From Streptomyces sp. NBC_01210 (GTDB lineage: Bacteria > Actinomycetota > Actinomycetes > Streptomycetales > Streptomycetaceae): a DNA stretch of 64,000 nt. Below are positions 18,593 to 28,111 of the stretch, in pieces. The position numbers and the translations under genes were made by a program. The notes beneath the pieces are model-generated. The model was not told the DNA's origin and did not search any database. It saw only the letters and a program-made list of their open reading frames with translations. The stretch covers positions 3,162,001-3,226,000 of the forward strand of contig NZ_CP108549.1 of NCBI RefSeq assembly GCF_036010325.1, read 5' to 3'. Numbering within the stretch: the stretch's first letter is position 1; every line of letters begins with the position of its first letter.

Positions 18593-18673
18593 ACCCGCAG
18601 GGTAGTGCGCGCCCCGCGGGCGTCCCTCACGTATCCCGCACTGCGAGACAGAAGCCCCAGAAGGGCAGAAGCC

Positions 18674-19126
18674 TCAGAAGGGGTGCACGCCCACCGGGGC
18701 GGCGGGCGGCGGGCCGTAGCCCTCCGCGATGCGCTGGTGGTACGTCTGGCGGTCGATGACCTCCAGGCCCACGATCTCCCACGGCGGCAGCTTGGCGCTC
18801 GATCGGTGCTCGCCCCACAGCCGCAGCGCCACCGCCGCGGCATCGTGCAGGTCACGCGCCTCTTCCCAGTAGCGGATCTCCGCGTGGTCGTTGGCGTACC
18901 GGCTGGTCAGCAGGAAGGGATGGTCGTGCGCGAGCTGTTCAAGACCGCGCCTGACCTCCTTCAGCGGGGCTTCGGCGCCCGAGACGCTGAGCGTGATGTG
19001 CCACAGCTTGGACAGCACGTGCTCTTCGCCGTACGTGTCCGTGCCCGCTCCCGTCTCCTGATCCTCTTCGGCGTCGCCGAAGTCGGCGCCCGCTCCGACG
19101 CTGGTCAGGGCTCTTTCCTCGCCCAC
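18674..19126 (-). CDS. Conserved hypothetical protein between proB and proA
   Basis: About 150 residues if started at GTG 19124-19126. The first 35 are acidic and variable; the likely folded part begins at VLSKLWHITLSVSG, where another GTG could be the true start. That part alternates strands and helices and contains HDHPFLLTSRYANDHAEIRY, RDLHDAAAVALRLWGEHR and LEVIDRQTYHQR. No known motif was recognised. It is encoded on the same strand between proB and proA with about 200 bp and 80 bp gaps. Its position suggests coexpression but not a proline role. Confidence 0.72.
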   Translation of the reverse strand: MGEERALTSVGAGADFGDAEEDQETGAGTDTYGEEHVLSKLWHITLSVSGAEAPLKEVRRGLEQLAHDHPFLLTSRYANDHAEIRYWEEARDLHDAAAVALRLWGEHRSSAKLPPWEIVGLEVIDRQTYHQRIAEGYGPPPAAPVGVHPF

Positions 19127-19325
19127 GGCCCTACGGGCGTGAGGGATGCCCCCCGTCCCGCGGGGCACATCCCCTGGGCGCGCTCGTCTCACCGGCGGCC
19201 TCCTGTTGCATGTGTTGTCCTGCTGTACCCCCGCCATACCCCCGCAACAAAGTTGACCAGTCCGGGACGGAACGTGGGGCGGTTTTGGTGAAGGTCTCTG
19301 CCAGAAGACTGGTCTTTCAGCCGAT

Positions 19326-20453
19326 TCAGGAGTGCAGGACGACGAGATCGTCCCTGTGTACGACTTCCCGCTCGTACGCCGGGCCCAGTTCCTGCGCCAG
19401 CTCCGGGGTGGAGCGGCCGAGCAGCTGCGGGATCTCCTTGGCATCGAAGTTGACGAGCCCGCGGGCCACGGCGTGGCCCGCGGTGTCGCGCAGCTCAACC
19501 GGGTCGCCGGCGCTGAATTCGCCCTCGACCGCGGCGATGCCGGCCGCCAGCAGCGACTTCTTGCCGTGCACCACGGCCCGTACCGCACCGTCGTCCAGGA
19601 TCAGCGCGCCCTGCGGGGTGGAGGCGTGCGCGAGCCAGAGGAGCCGGTCGGCGGAGCGGCGTCCGGTGCCGTGGAAGTACGTACCGGTGGCGCGGCCCGC
19701 GAGAGCGTCGGCGGCGCGAATGGCGGAGGTGAGGACGACGGGGACGCCGGCGGCCGCCGCGATCCTGGCGGCCTCGACCTTGGTGACCATGCCGCCGGTG
19801 CCGACGCCGGCCTTGCCCGCGCTGCCGATCTGTACATGTGCGATGTCGGCCGGGCCGCGTACCTCCTCGATCCGCGAGGTGCCGGGCTTGGACGGGTCCC
19901 CGTCGTACAACCCGTCGACGTCCGAGAGAAGGACCAGCAGATCGGCCCGTACGAGATGGGCGACGAGCGCGGCGAGACGGTCGTTGTCGCCGAAGCGGAT
20001 CTCGTCCGTCGCCACGGTGTCGTTCTCGTTGACGACGGGGACGGCGCCCATGGCGAGCAGCTGGTCCAGAGTGCGGTAGGCGTTGCGGTAGTGGGCGCGG
20101 CGGCTGGTGTCGTCGCCGGTGAGGAGCACCTGGCCGACGCGTACGCCGTAGCGCGCGAAGGAGGCGGTGTAGCGGGCGACGAGCAGGCCCTGGCCGACGC
20201 TGGCGGCCGCCTGCTGGCGGGCCAGGTCCTTGGGGCGGCGGGCCAGGCCCAGCGGCGCGAGGCCCGCGGCGATGGCACCGGAGGAGACCAGCACTATCTC
20301 CTTCTCGCCGCCGCTGCGGACCTTGGCGAGCACGTCGACGAGGGCGTCGACGCGGTCGGCGTCGAGTCCGCCTGCGGCGGTGGTCAGGGAGGACGAGCCG
20401 ACCTTGACGACGATCCTGCGGGCCTGTGTTACCTGCTGTCTTGCCACTGTCAC
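19326..20453 (-). CDS. proB: Glutamate 5-kinase
   Basis: A 375-residue kinase catalysing ATP-dependent phosphorylation of glutamate, the first and proline-inhibited step of proline synthesis. The N-terminal amino acid kinase domain shows VVKVGSSSLTT, VSSGAIAAGL and ENDTVATDEIRFGDND; a C-terminal PUA domain starts near residue 285 (GALILDDGAVRAVVHGKKS). GTG 20451-20453 starts the protein. In many Streptomyces proB closely follows obg; here the glycopolymer genes at 20.8-28.1 kb lie between them. Confidence 0.97.
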   Translation of the reverse strand: MTVARQQVTQARRIVVKVGSSSLTTAAGGLDADRVDALVDVLAKVRSGGEKEIVLVSSGAIAAGLAPLGLARRPKDLARQQAAASVGQGLLVARYTASFARYGVRVGQVLLTGDDTSRRAHYRNAYRTLDQLLAMGAVPVVNENDTVATDEIRFGDNDRLAALVAHLVRADLLVLLSDVDGLYDGDPSKPGTSRIEEVRGPADIAHVQIGSAGKAGVGTGGMVTKVEAARIAAAAGVPVVLTSAIRAADALAGRATGTYFHGTGRRSADRLLWLAHASTPQGALILDDGAVRAVVHGKKSLLAAGIAAVEGEFSAGDPVELRDTAGHAVARGLVNFDAKEIPQLLGRSTPELAQELGPAYEREVVHRDDLVVLHS

Positions 20454-20788
20454 AGGGCCGAATCTATGTCAGGGCCCGTGGTGGGTGCTCGGCCATTTCA
20501 CTCGCTGGACAGCGCGGCCGAGGGTCCGGGCGGCCGCCCCGGCCGCGGACCGCGCAACCGACCGGTCGTCAAAGATCTCTCTCGCGAGGGCCATTACCTC
20601 CGAGCCGGAGTGAACAGCCGTCCCACACACCGGCCTTGGCAGCTCGACGGCCAGAGATGGGCTGAACATGGCTGTAAAAACGTGGAGTTGACGGACATGC
20701 CAACCAGGTCGGTGTATGCACCACAGTTTCCTCGCCGAATGTACGCCGGTGACCGGCCGCCGGGAAACCGGATGGCGAAAGACCGGGC
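20454..20788. other. Intergenic region upstream of proB
   Basis: About 335 bp between proB and the terminator of the glycosyltransferase gene. Open frames here have biased composition and no ribosome binding site. It should contain the proB promoter; I see no convincing -35/-10 pair. Confidence 0.5.
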
Positions 20789-20830
20789 CGCGGGACCCGT
20801 ACGGCGCTACACCGCCGTACGGGTCCCGCG
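20789..20830 (-). terminator. Terminator of the teichoic acid-type locus, 18-bp perfect stem
   Basis: Arms 20789-20806 and 20813-20830 are perfect inverted copies around ctacac. The right arm and loop overlap the last codons and stop of the glycosyltransferase gene. No U-run follows, as is common in Streptomyces. Confidence 0.85.
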
Positions 20831-21865
20831 CAGCCGCCGCCGTACCTCGCGGCGCAGCCGCCGCACCACCCGCCGGGCGAAGGACACCTTCCGCGGCGGC
20901 GCGGCGGGCGCGAGCAGCGCGTCCTTCAGCAGATCCGCCCGCCCCTCGGCGACACAAGCGAGCCGCTGCCGGTCCCTGCTGCCCAGCCGCCGCGCCACTC
21001 CCGGCGTCCAGTACTCCTCCATCAAGGGCGCGGCCAGCTCCATCTTGTGGCGAAGGATCTCCTCACTCTGTTTCAGCACAGCGGGACCGAACTGCGGCAG
21101 CAGCGTCACCACGAACGGCCTGATCATCAGCTGGTCGCGCCGCGCGCCCGGCGGTTCGTGGGCGGCGATCAGCTCCATCAGCCGCTGCGCCGAGTGGAAA
21201 CGCAGCGTGTAACTCCCGCTCTTGGTCACATGTTTGCCGTCGTCCCGGCCCACCAGGTAGTAGCAGGTGTAGTCGGCGACGACGGAGACGCCGTTGCCCC
21301 GCAAATACGCCTCCATCGTGAACAGCGCGTCCTCGCCGGTCCGCATGGTCTCGTCGAAGCGCATGCCCAGTCGTACGAGCAGCTCGCGCCGGAACAGCTT
21401 CTGCGCACTCAGCGTGAACTTGACGTTGGAGGTGTGGATGTCGGCGTGCTCGAGGTTCTGGGCCCACATCGACTTGGCTGCGTTGCGGTTGACGCCCTCG
21501 ACCTTGCCGAGCACCACATCCGTACCGGCGCGGTCGGCCATCGCCACCAGCCGCTCCAGCGCCTCTTCGCCGAGGTAGTCGTCCGCGTCGAGGAAGAACA
21601 CATAGCGGCCGCGGGCCAGCGAAAGACCGACATTGCGCGGGCCGCCGGGGCCGCCGGAGTTGGCCTGCCGCAACACCCGCGTCGGGATCTTGCTCGCGGC
21701 CGCGAACTCCTCCAGGTACTCCCCCGTACCGTCGGTGGAGCCGTCGTCGACGGCCACGATCTCCATCCGGTCGGCACCGATGGTCTGCGCCTCGACCGAC
21801 TCCAGACAGCGGACCAGATAGGGCATGGCCTCATAGGCCCCGATGATCACGCTGACTTCACACAT
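20807..21865 (-). CDS. GT2 family glycosyltransferase
   Basis: A 352-residue GT-A fold enzyme. The nucleotide-sugar site reads VSVIIGAYEAMPYL at the start, VAVDDGSTDGTGEYL near 40, and the DxD metal motif is FLDADDYLGEEAL near 90. The N-terminal half is the transferase; the rest is helical with a very basic end (RRVVRRLRREVRRRLRGT) that may hold it at the membrane. ATG 21863-21865 follows GGAG by five bases. It is the last gene of a minus-strand group with a CDP-polyol phosphotransferase, a bifunctional CDP-alditol enzyme and a GT4 enzyme. It is similar to the N-terminal part of the GT2 at 43543-45171. It probably adds or decorates sugars on a wall polymer; donor unknown. Confidence 0.9.
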   Translation of the reverse strand: MCEVSVIIGAYEAMPYLVRCLESVEAQTIGADRMEIVAVDDGSTDGTGEYLEEFAAASKIPTRVLRQANSGGPGGPRNVGLSLARGRYVFFLDADDYLGEEALERLVAMADRAGTDVVLGKVEGVNRNAAKSMWAQNLEHADIHTSNVKFTLSAQKLFRRELLVRLGMRFDETMRTGEDALFTMEAYLRGNGVSVVADYTCYYLVGRDDGKHVTKSGSYTLRFHSAQRLMELIAAHEPPGARRDQLMIRPFVVTLLPQFGPAVLKQSEEILRHKMELAAPLMEEYWTPGVARRLGSRDRQRLACVAEGRADLLKDALLAPAAPPRKVSFARRVVRRLRREVRRRLRGTRTAV

Positions 21866-22005
21866 GGACACTCCGACAGTCTTACGCGGTGGAAAGTCGC
21901 GCCATGGTGCCCGGCGCATGTGTCACCTGCGTGTCGGATGCGACACGGCCCGGAAACTCGCCTGCGAGGGCGAATTTCCGGGCCGTGAAGAGCGGCGCCG
22001 ACCCG

Positions 22006-24192
22006 TCAGCGCGCCACCGGGGCCTCGGCTCCGGTGGGCTCGGCTCCGTCGGGCTCGATGCCGCCCGGCTCAATGCCCCCCGGCTCGATGCCGCCCGGCG
22101 CGACGCCATTGGGCTCTACGCCACCGGCGTCGGCCTCACGGTCGAGCTCGCCCAGGAACTGACCGCCGATGCGCTGCTCCACAGCGACGTTGCGCGCCTC
22201 GGCCTTGTCCGTCAGCGCCCGTACCGCCGCGTTGAACCGCTCGATCGAGGTCGACTCGTCGGAGCCGAGCAGATACTCCTTGAGCTCACGCCGGGCGTCC
22301 GCCTGCCGGTCGGCGGCCGGGTCGGCCACCGCGTCCAGCAGTTCGCCGATCTCCTCCGCGCTGTTGGAGAGGATGACCGCGGCCCGTACGGCGGTGTTCT
22401 GCCGCTGGAACTCCTCGATGCCCAGCTCGGCGGAGTCGGTGACGGCGTACGGCTTGCCGCTCGCGATGAAGTCCGAGACCACGCTGGAGATGTCGGAGAC
22501 CATGCCGTCGGCCTGGTTGAAGCAGTCGTACAGCTTCGGCTCGGAGCCCGTGACGACCTTGTGCTCCCACCAGCCGAAGGAGCGCCAGTACGCGTCGTTC
22601 CACTCGGCCCGCAGCTTCTTGATCTCGGCGAGGCGCACCGGGTCGGCGAGCGAGACCCGCGACTTCTCCGACTCGTCGCCGCCCGCGCGGCCCGGCGCGG
22701 CCAGCACGGCCAGTCGGGCCTCGATACGGGTCAGCTCGGCCCGCGCCGCGGCCTGACCGGACTCCGCGGCGGCGGCCTCCTTCGACCAGCGCGGGTCAGC
22801 GGCGCGCTCGGCGCCCGCGGCCTGCACCAGCGCGGTGATCCGCTCGTGGACGGCCTTGGCCTTCTTGTTGCGGATTCCGGTGAAGGGGTGCGGCTTGTAG
22901 ATGACGCGGACCGGCTTCTCGGCCTCCAGCAGCCGCCGGACGATGTTCTCGCCGGCCAGGAGCAGGGAGGTGTTGCCGGGGTTGTCGTCCCAGCCCTCCC
23001 AGGTGGGGGCGTACAGGATGGTCGGGATGTCGTTCTTCGGGGTGCCGGTCCAGGTCTCTATCGGGGCCAGTTGCGGGCGTCCGACCTCGACGATGTCGTC
23101 GTTGCGCACGCCGACGTCGGCCAGCGCGTAGCGGTCGCGGCCGGCCCGGCCCGCGGTCCACACCTCGTCGTACACCTTGGAGAAGGGGTTGACGCTGGCG
23201 AGCTTGTCACTGTCGCCGTGGCCGATGAAGACGTGCTTCATGGTCGGGACGCGCAGCATGTGGATGTTCTTGCCGACGTTGGCCGGGTACAGCGTCACCC
23301 GGACCATCGAGAGGTCGAGGTTCATCAGATGCGTGCCGCCTGGCACACAGATCACCGGCACGGAGGTCGGGGCGAGCTTCGACACCAGGCTGCGCTCACG
23401 CATGAGGATCAGCGGCCGGCCCTCCACGTGCTCCAACGTCTCCAGCCACATGTTGACCTGGTACGCGGACTCGTCGGAGCCGGAGAAGTAGAGCACGACG
23501 GTCGGCCGGTACTCGCGCAGCCAGGTGCTCACGGCCTTGAGCACGGCAGGCGCGCCCGGCACCCTGCGCTTGCGGCGCAGATACGGCACGAGGACGGCCG
23601 TGTAGATCAGTCCGAGAGCGAGGGTGGCGGCGACGCCCGCGTATCCGATGACGTCCTTGCCGGTCCCGGCGGCGATCACCACACCGGCCATGGCAGGGAT
23701 GTCGAGGTGGAGCATCTTCTCGCCGGAGCGGCGCAGCAGCGCCTTCGGCGGGGCGTCCGGGATGCGTACGGCGTGCAGGTCGACGTTGCGGGTGACGACC
23801 GGCATGGTGCGGCGCAGCCGGATCAGGGTCGCCAGGGCACCCTGCGGCGCCTGGAGACCGTAGAAGACCAGGAAACCGGCGACAGCGGCATAGAAGAGCG
23901 GGGTGTCCGCCAGGTTCTCCCGGGCGAGCAGCAGGACCAGCAGCAGCTCACGCAGCAGGAAGCGGATCGGCAGGCCGATCCGGACCTTGTTGAGGCGGTT
24001 GACCAGGTAGCTGCCCTTCTGGTGCAGATACCAGTCCGCCGCATAGGTCACGGCACCGGCAGCCGCGAAGAACCAGATGTTCGGGATCAGCGCGGCGATC
24101 ATGACGCACGGATAGCCGAGTCCCATCAGAGCTGCCGCAGCCAGCTCTGACAGGCTGCCTACGCGTGCCAGACGAATGGCGGTCGAAATCAC
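22006..24192 (-). CDS. CDP-glycerol/CDP-ribitol phosphotransferase (TagF/TarL-like) with N-terminal membrane helices
   Basis: A 728-residue protein. Residues about 15-210 hold several hydrophobic helices, unlike the soluble or peripheral TagF enzymes. The C-terminal part is a Glyphos_transf domain: FIGHGDSDKLASVNPFSK, PTWEGWDDNPGN, YKPHPFTG, and the catalytic-site motif DISSVVSDFIASGKP. Such enzymes polymerise or attach alditol phosphates from CDP-glycerol or CDP-ribitol. A charged insert (about 455-530) interrupts the usual spacing. The tail ends in repeated GGIEP pentapeptides. GTG 24190-24192 is the start. The bifunctional cytidylyltransferase upstream could supply CDP-ribitol, so ribitol phosphate transfer is the favoured guess. 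Confidence 0.85.
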   Translation of the reverse strand: MISTAIRLARVGSLSELAAAALMGLGYPCVMIAALIPNIWFFAAAGAVTYAADWYLHQKGSYLVNRLNKVRIGLPIRFLLRELLLVLLLARENLADTPLFYAAVAGFLVFYGLQAPQGALATLIRLRRTMPVVTRNVDLHAVRIPDAPPKALLRRSGEKMLHLDIPAMAGVVIAAGTGKDVIGYAGVAATLALGLIYTAVLVPYLRRKRRVPGAPAVLKAVSTWLREYRPTVVLYFSGSDESAYQVNMWLETLEHVEGRPLILMRERSLVSKLAPTSVPVICVPGGTHLMNLDLSMVRVTLYPANVGKNIHMLRVPTMKHVFIGHGDSDKLASVNPFSKVYDEVWTAGRAGRDRYALADVGVRNDDIVEVGRPQLAPIETWTGTPKNDIPTILYAPTWEGWDDNPGNTSLLLAGENIVRRLLEAEKPVRVIYKPHPFTGIRNKKAKAVHERITALVQAAGAERAADPRWSKEAAAAESGQAAARAELTRIEARLAVLAAPGRAGGDESEKSRVSLADPVRLAEIKKLRAEWNDAYWRSFGWWEHKVVTGSEPKLYDCFNQADGMVSDISSVVSDFIASGKPYAVTDSAELGIEEFQRQNTAVRAAVILSNSAEEIGELLDAVADPAADRQADARRELKEYLLGSDESTSIERFNAAVRALTDKAEARNVAVEQRIGGQFLGELDREADAGGVEPNGVAPGGIEPGGIEPGGIEPDGAEPTGAEAPVAR

Positions 24193-24262
24193 GAAGAACC
24201 TGCTCCAAGGGTGCCGGTTGTTTCACTTTTGGCGGGAATTGTGAAGGTGGGGCTTCACGAAA

Positions 24263-24304
24263 TCGGGCCTCCACTCTCGCCTCACGGCGAAAACAGAGGC
24301 CCGA
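24263..24304 (-). terminator. Hairpin between the bifunctional enzyme and the phosphotransferase gene
   Basis: Arms 24263-24271 and 24296-24304 (tcgggcctc/gaggcccga) form a nine-bp stem. The loop holds a smaller cgcctcacggcg pairing, and the surroundings are A/T-rich for this genome. It may reduce read-through into the phosphotransferase gene, suggesting separate promoters. Confidence 0.6.
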
Positions 24305-24326
24305 AAAGTAATTTAATGGGGGATTA

Positions 24327-25826
24327 TTACACATCTTCCTCGCGGTCCAGGACCGCCGCGAGCGCCTGCTCGAAGCCCGAGGCCTCGCTCGCCTCGCGGG
24401 TCGGATCCTGCTGCCGCACATCGATGACATGACCGGTCAGTTCGGAGAGCAGCACGTTCAGAGAGGACCGCGCCACAGCTTCGGAGGAGAGCAGCGAGCC
24501 CTCCGGCTCCGTACCGAACGCCTTGGTCCGCATCGGGGTGGCCGTGCGCTCCGGATTGACGCAATTCACCCGGATTCCCTCGCTCGCCCATTCGTCCGAG
24601 AGTGCCTGGGTGAGATTCACCATGGCCGCCTTGGTGGACGAGTAAAGGCTGTATTCGGCGCGGCCGCGGGTGTAACTGGAGGAGGTGTAGAGCAGCAGCT
24701 GACCCTTGGTCTCCGCAAGGTATTTGTATGAGGCACGCGCAATCTGCACCGGCGCCAGGTAATTGACGTTCAACGCCTCCTGGATGGTGATGTTGTCCGT
24801 CTCGGCCAGCTTGCCGATGCGCAGCACGCCCGCCGTGTTGATGACGTAGTCGATACGGCCCGTCTCGGAGTACGCCTTGGAGAGCGCGTCGTCCACATGC
24901 TCCGGGTTCTCGACGTGGGTGCCGGTGGTGGAGCGACCCAGCGCATACACGTTGGCGCCGTACTGCTCGGCCAGCGCGGCGATGTCGGCACCGATGCCGT
25001 ACGAACCGCCGAAGACCACCATCGTCCTGCCGGACAGCAGCTCGCGGTAGGCGGCCTCGTCGGCCTGGCGCGGGGCGGCGGTGGAGGCCAGCTGGAAGAG
25101 CTTGTCCGCGATGAAGACGTCGACCGGCTGGGTCACCTTCATGTTGTACTCGTCGCCCGCGACGACATAGATCGGCACGTCCGGCAGATACCTCAGCACC
25201 ACCGAGCAGTCGTCGGTGGCCTGGAAGTTGGGGTCGCCGGCGGCGATCTCGTACGCCCGGCGAATCGTGGAGAGCTTGAAGGCCTGCGGCGTCTGGCCGC
25301 GGCGCAGCCGGGAGCGGTCCGGGACGTCGGTGATGAACTCGCCGTCCCCACCGTGGGTGCGGGTCACGATGATCGTGTCGGCGGAGGGGATGGCGACATC
25401 GACGGCCTGGTAGCGGTCGAGGGCGTCGACACAGTCCGCGATCACACGCTGCGACAGAAGCGGACGCACTGCGTCATGGAAGAGGACGTTGCGGTCCTCG
25501 CCCTCCGCGAGACCCTCGCCGAGAGCCTCGATGGCGCGCTCGGTGGTCTCGTTACGGGTCGCGCCGCCCTCAATGACCTTGCTGACCTTGGTCAGCCCGG
25601 CCTTGGCGATGATCTTCTCCACATCGGGCACAAACCCCGGCGCCATCAGCACAATCACGTCGTCGACCGACTCTGCCTGCTCGAAGATCGACAGCGTGTG
25701 CTCGATGACGGCCTTGCCGGCGATCTTCAGCAGCTGCTTCGGGATCGCCAGTCCCACGCGCTGGCCGGTACCACCGGCGAGCACGACTGCTGTGGTGCGG
25801 GGCTTGGCTTCGTGCGGCACAGACAC
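24327..25826 (-). CDS. Bifunctional alditol-phosphate cytidylyltransferase / SDR reductase (Acs1/Bcs1-like)
   Basis: A 499-residue fusion. Residues about 8-235 are an IspD/TarI-type cytidylyltransferase with AVVLAGGTGQRVGLAIPKQL and the DAVRPLLS and ATDDCSVVL substrate segments. Residues about 250-480 are a short-chain dehydrogenase with VVFGGSYGIGADIA (cofactor loop) and YSLYSSTKAAM (catalytic YxxxK). The same domain order occurs in Haemophilus Bcs1/Acs1, which reduces ribulose-5-phosphate and couples it to CTP to give CDP-ribitol. GTG 25824-25826 is preceded by AAGGTAGG; a second GTG six bases later is possible. The adjacent TagF/TarL-like gene would use the product. IspD of the MEP pathway is unlikely given the fusion. 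Confidence 0.87.
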   Translation of the reverse strand: MSVPHEAKPRTTAVVLAGGTGQRVGLAIPKQLLKIAGKAVIEHTLSIFEQAESVDDVIVLMAPGFVPDVEKIIAKAGLTKVSKVIEGGATRNETTERAIEALGEGLAEGEDRNVLFHDAVRPLLSQRVIADCVDALDRYQAVDVAIPSADTIIVTRTHGGDGEFITDVPDRSRLRRGQTPQAFKLSTIRRAYEIAAGDPNFQATDDCSVVLRYLPDVPIYVVAGDEYNMKVTQPVDVFIADKLFQLASTAAPRQADEAAYRELLSGRTMVVFGGSYGIGADIAALAEQYGANVYALGRSTTGTHVENPEHVDDALSKAYSETGRIDYVINTAGVLRIGKLAETDNITIQEALNVNYLAPVQIARASYKYLAETKGQLLLYTSSSYTRGRAEYSLYSSTKAAMVNLTQALSDEWASEGIRVNCVNPERTATPMRTKAFGTEPEGSLLSSEAVARSSLNVLLSELTGHVIDVRQQDPTREASEASGFEQALAAVLDREEDV

Positions 25827-26014
25827 AGACGACCTACCTTGCGATGAGTGGGGGACGGGGCGATGGTCGCACTCTCCGTGACCGTCCCGCAAGGCGGGTT
25901 TGGGGTGCTCCACATCTCCGCGATACGGGAAGTTCACCCTGTGGCCAGGGAGATGACGGCGACCCGTCCCACCCCCGGGGTGACTGACGCCACAGTTGTC
26001 AATGGTGCGCTCAG

Positions 26015-28111
26015 CTACTTGATCGGCTTGTCGACAACGTTCAGTACAAGATCGCTGGAAGCACTGTAGAAGATCTTGACCGTGACCCGCTCCTGGGGCC
26101 TGCCCCGCAGCTTGCGGGCCACCGCCCGCACCGCGGCGAGCGGTCTCTTCTTCAACAGCTCGGTGCCGGGATACGGGACGAGGGACCCCTTCTCCACGAC
26201 ATCGTCCAGCACCCGGCCCGGCCTGACCGGCTCGGCGTCGGGTGCGTACCGCAGCCACAGGTCCCAGACGTCGTGCGCGGCGGTCTGGACGGCCGCCGGT
26301 GCCGCGCACGGAACGGTGACCCGGAAGCCGTCGCTTCCCTCCCGGCCGACCGGGAATGTCAGCTCGGCCGGATCCTTGCCGCGGCGGCGCAGCAGCAGCA
26401 CGGGGTCGTCGGCCAGGGTGCCCCGGCCGAGCAGCCGGCCGGTGAGCATGATCTTCCGGTCGGCGAGCAGGATGTCGCCGACCTCGGCGTGGACCGGTCT
26501 GACCCAGGAGCGCAGCGAGAGCACTCCCTGTTTCACATACGGGACGAGCTGGCGGACGGCCGCGCCGGCCACCATGCGGTCCGCGGCCCGCATGGCGCCG
26601 CGCTGGTCGACGGCACGGGTCGCGAGCGCCACCCGCTCGCCCTCCGGCAGCTCCACATGGCAGGTCCAGACACCCTCGGCGAAGTCCGCACCGGCCGGGA
26701 CGGTCGCCCGGCCCTCGGCGTCGAAGGCGAAAGCCCGCTCCTCGACCTTCGCATCCTGGTGCGTGCAGACCAGCCGCAGTCCGGCGCCCCGGCTCGGCCT
26801 CAGGCCGCCCTGGTCCTGCGGGTTCGGGGGAAGGGGGAGCAGGGTGACGCCCAGCTCGCCGTCCTGGCCCACCACACAGTCGGCGACGGGAGCGAACTCC
26901 TCGCCGTCCCCGTTCGCGGAGGCGACGCGCGGGGCAGCCCCGCGCGAAGCACCCCCGCGCGAGGCGGTGGCCGCGCCGAGCTCGGCGACCAGCTCCTCGT
27001 ACTGCTTGGCGACCGGGCCCGGGTCGAAGCGCCGTGCGTTGCGCAGCGCGGCCGCACCCATCCGGCGGCGCAGATCCTTGTCGTCGATGAGCTTCAGCAG
27101 AGCGCCGGCGATGGCGTCGACGTCACCGACGGGGACCAGCAGCCCGTCCACGCCGTCCTCGATGATCTCCCGCGGACCGTAGTCGCAGTCGGTGCTGACC
27201 ACCGGCAGACCACAGCGCATGGCCTCCACGAGCGTCATGCCGAACGACTCGTGGCGGGAGGTGGAGACGGCGATCGCGCCCTTGACCCACTCCGGTTCGA
27301 TGGGTGAGCGGGGACCCATGAGATGGGCTCTGTTGTAAAGGCCCAGTTCGTCGATGCGTCTGCGGAGCCGGTCCTTCTGGTTGCCCCAGCCGCAGATCCG
27401 CAGCGTCCACTCCGGCCGGACGGCGGCGACCTTGGCGAAGGCCTCGATGAGTACCTGGTACTGCTTCTCCGAAGCCAGCCGTCCCGCCGCCACCACGGTC
27501 GTGCCCGAGGTGTCGGATGGCGCGACCATCGGCTCGGGCACGCTGTTCGGGATGGCGAGCACACGGGTGTCGGGCAGCGGCATCTGCTCCCGATAGGAGG
27601 CCGCGTCCCCCTCGGAGACCGTCACGAAGGCGTCGAGCCGGGCGAGATGGTCGTACATCTCGGCGCGCAGCTCGGGCTTGTGATGGTTGTGCGTCATGTG
27701 CTCCTGGCCGATGAGCACGGCACGCTCCGGCGCGAACTGCGCGACGTACGCGACCAGTCCGGGCCGGGTCCCGATGATCACATCCGCGTCCGACCCCGCG
27801 TAGTGGGCCTGCACCCGCTCGTCGCTGAGCCTGCTGTACTCCTTGTAGCGGGCATCGTTCTTCGGGAAGAGCTCGGCGGGCTGCAGCTGGAGCGGGTGCT
27901 TCTTCTCGTTCGTCGGGGAGGACGGACGTGTGTCCACGAGCGGTACGACGCTGATGCGGGGGTCTATGGCGAACAGCGGGATGTCCCGGTGCCGGAAGAC
28001 CGAGACGATCTCCACCTCATGCCGGTCGGCGAGCTCCTCCGCAAGGTTCAGCGTGGTGCGGATGGTCCCGCCGATGCCGTAAATCGTGTGGATGAGGAAG
28101 GAAATCTTCAT
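26015..28111 (-). CDS. GT4 family glycosyltransferase with C-terminal extension
   Basis: A 698-residue protein. Residues 1-400 form a GT-B transferase: MKISFLIHTIYGIGGTIRTT at the start, VVAAGRLASEKQYQVLIEAF (donor site) and SRHESFGMTLVEAMRCGLPV with the E-x7-E signature. Residues from about 415 to the end are a separate beta-rich domain of unknown function with Arg-rich strands; similar C-terminal domains accompany teichoic acid glycosyltransferases. ATG 28109-28111 places the first beta strand at the N-terminus. It lies downstream of obg and upstream of the bifunctional CDP-alditol gene. Retaining transfer of a hexose from a nucleotide donor is expected. Confidence 0.9.
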   Translation of the reverse strand: MKISFLIHTIYGIGGTIRTTLNLAEELADRHEVEIVSVFRHRDIPLFAIDPRISVVPLVDTRPSSPTNEKKHPLQLQPAELFPKNDARYKEYSRLSDERVQAHYAGSDADVIIGTRPGLVAYVAQFAPERAVLIGQEHMTHNHHKPELRAEMYDHLARLDAFVTVSEGDAASYREQMPLPDTRVLAIPNSVPEPMVAPSDTSGTTVVAAGRLASEKQYQVLIEAFAKVAAVRPEWTLRICGWGNQKDRLRRRIDELGLYNRAHLMGPRSPIEPEWVKGAIAVSTSRHESFGMTLVEAMRCGLPVVSTDCDYGPREIIEDGVDGLLVPVGDVDAIAGALLKLIDDKDLRRRMGAAALRNARRFDPGPVAKQYEELVAELGAATASRGGASRGAAPRVASANGDGEEFAPVADCVVGQDGELGVTLLPLPPNPQDQGGLRPSRGAGLRLVCTHQDAKVEERAFAFDAEGRATVPAGADFAEGVWTCHVELPEGERVALATRAVDQRGAMRAADRMVAGAAVRQLVPYVKQGVLSLRSWVRPVHAEVGDILLADRKIMLTGRLLGRGTLADDPVLLLRRRGKDPAELTFPVGREGSDGFRVTVPCAAPAAVQTAAHDVWDLWLRYAPDAEPVRPGRVLDDVVEKGSLVPYPGTELLKKRPLAAVRAVARKLRGRPQERVTVKIFYSASSDLVLNVVDKPIK

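Noticed and set aside
24327..25826. IspD of the MEP isoprenoid pathway
   Set aside because: The N-terminal domain is IspD-like, but the C-terminal fusion is an SDR rather than IspF and the neighbours are teichoic acid-type genes.
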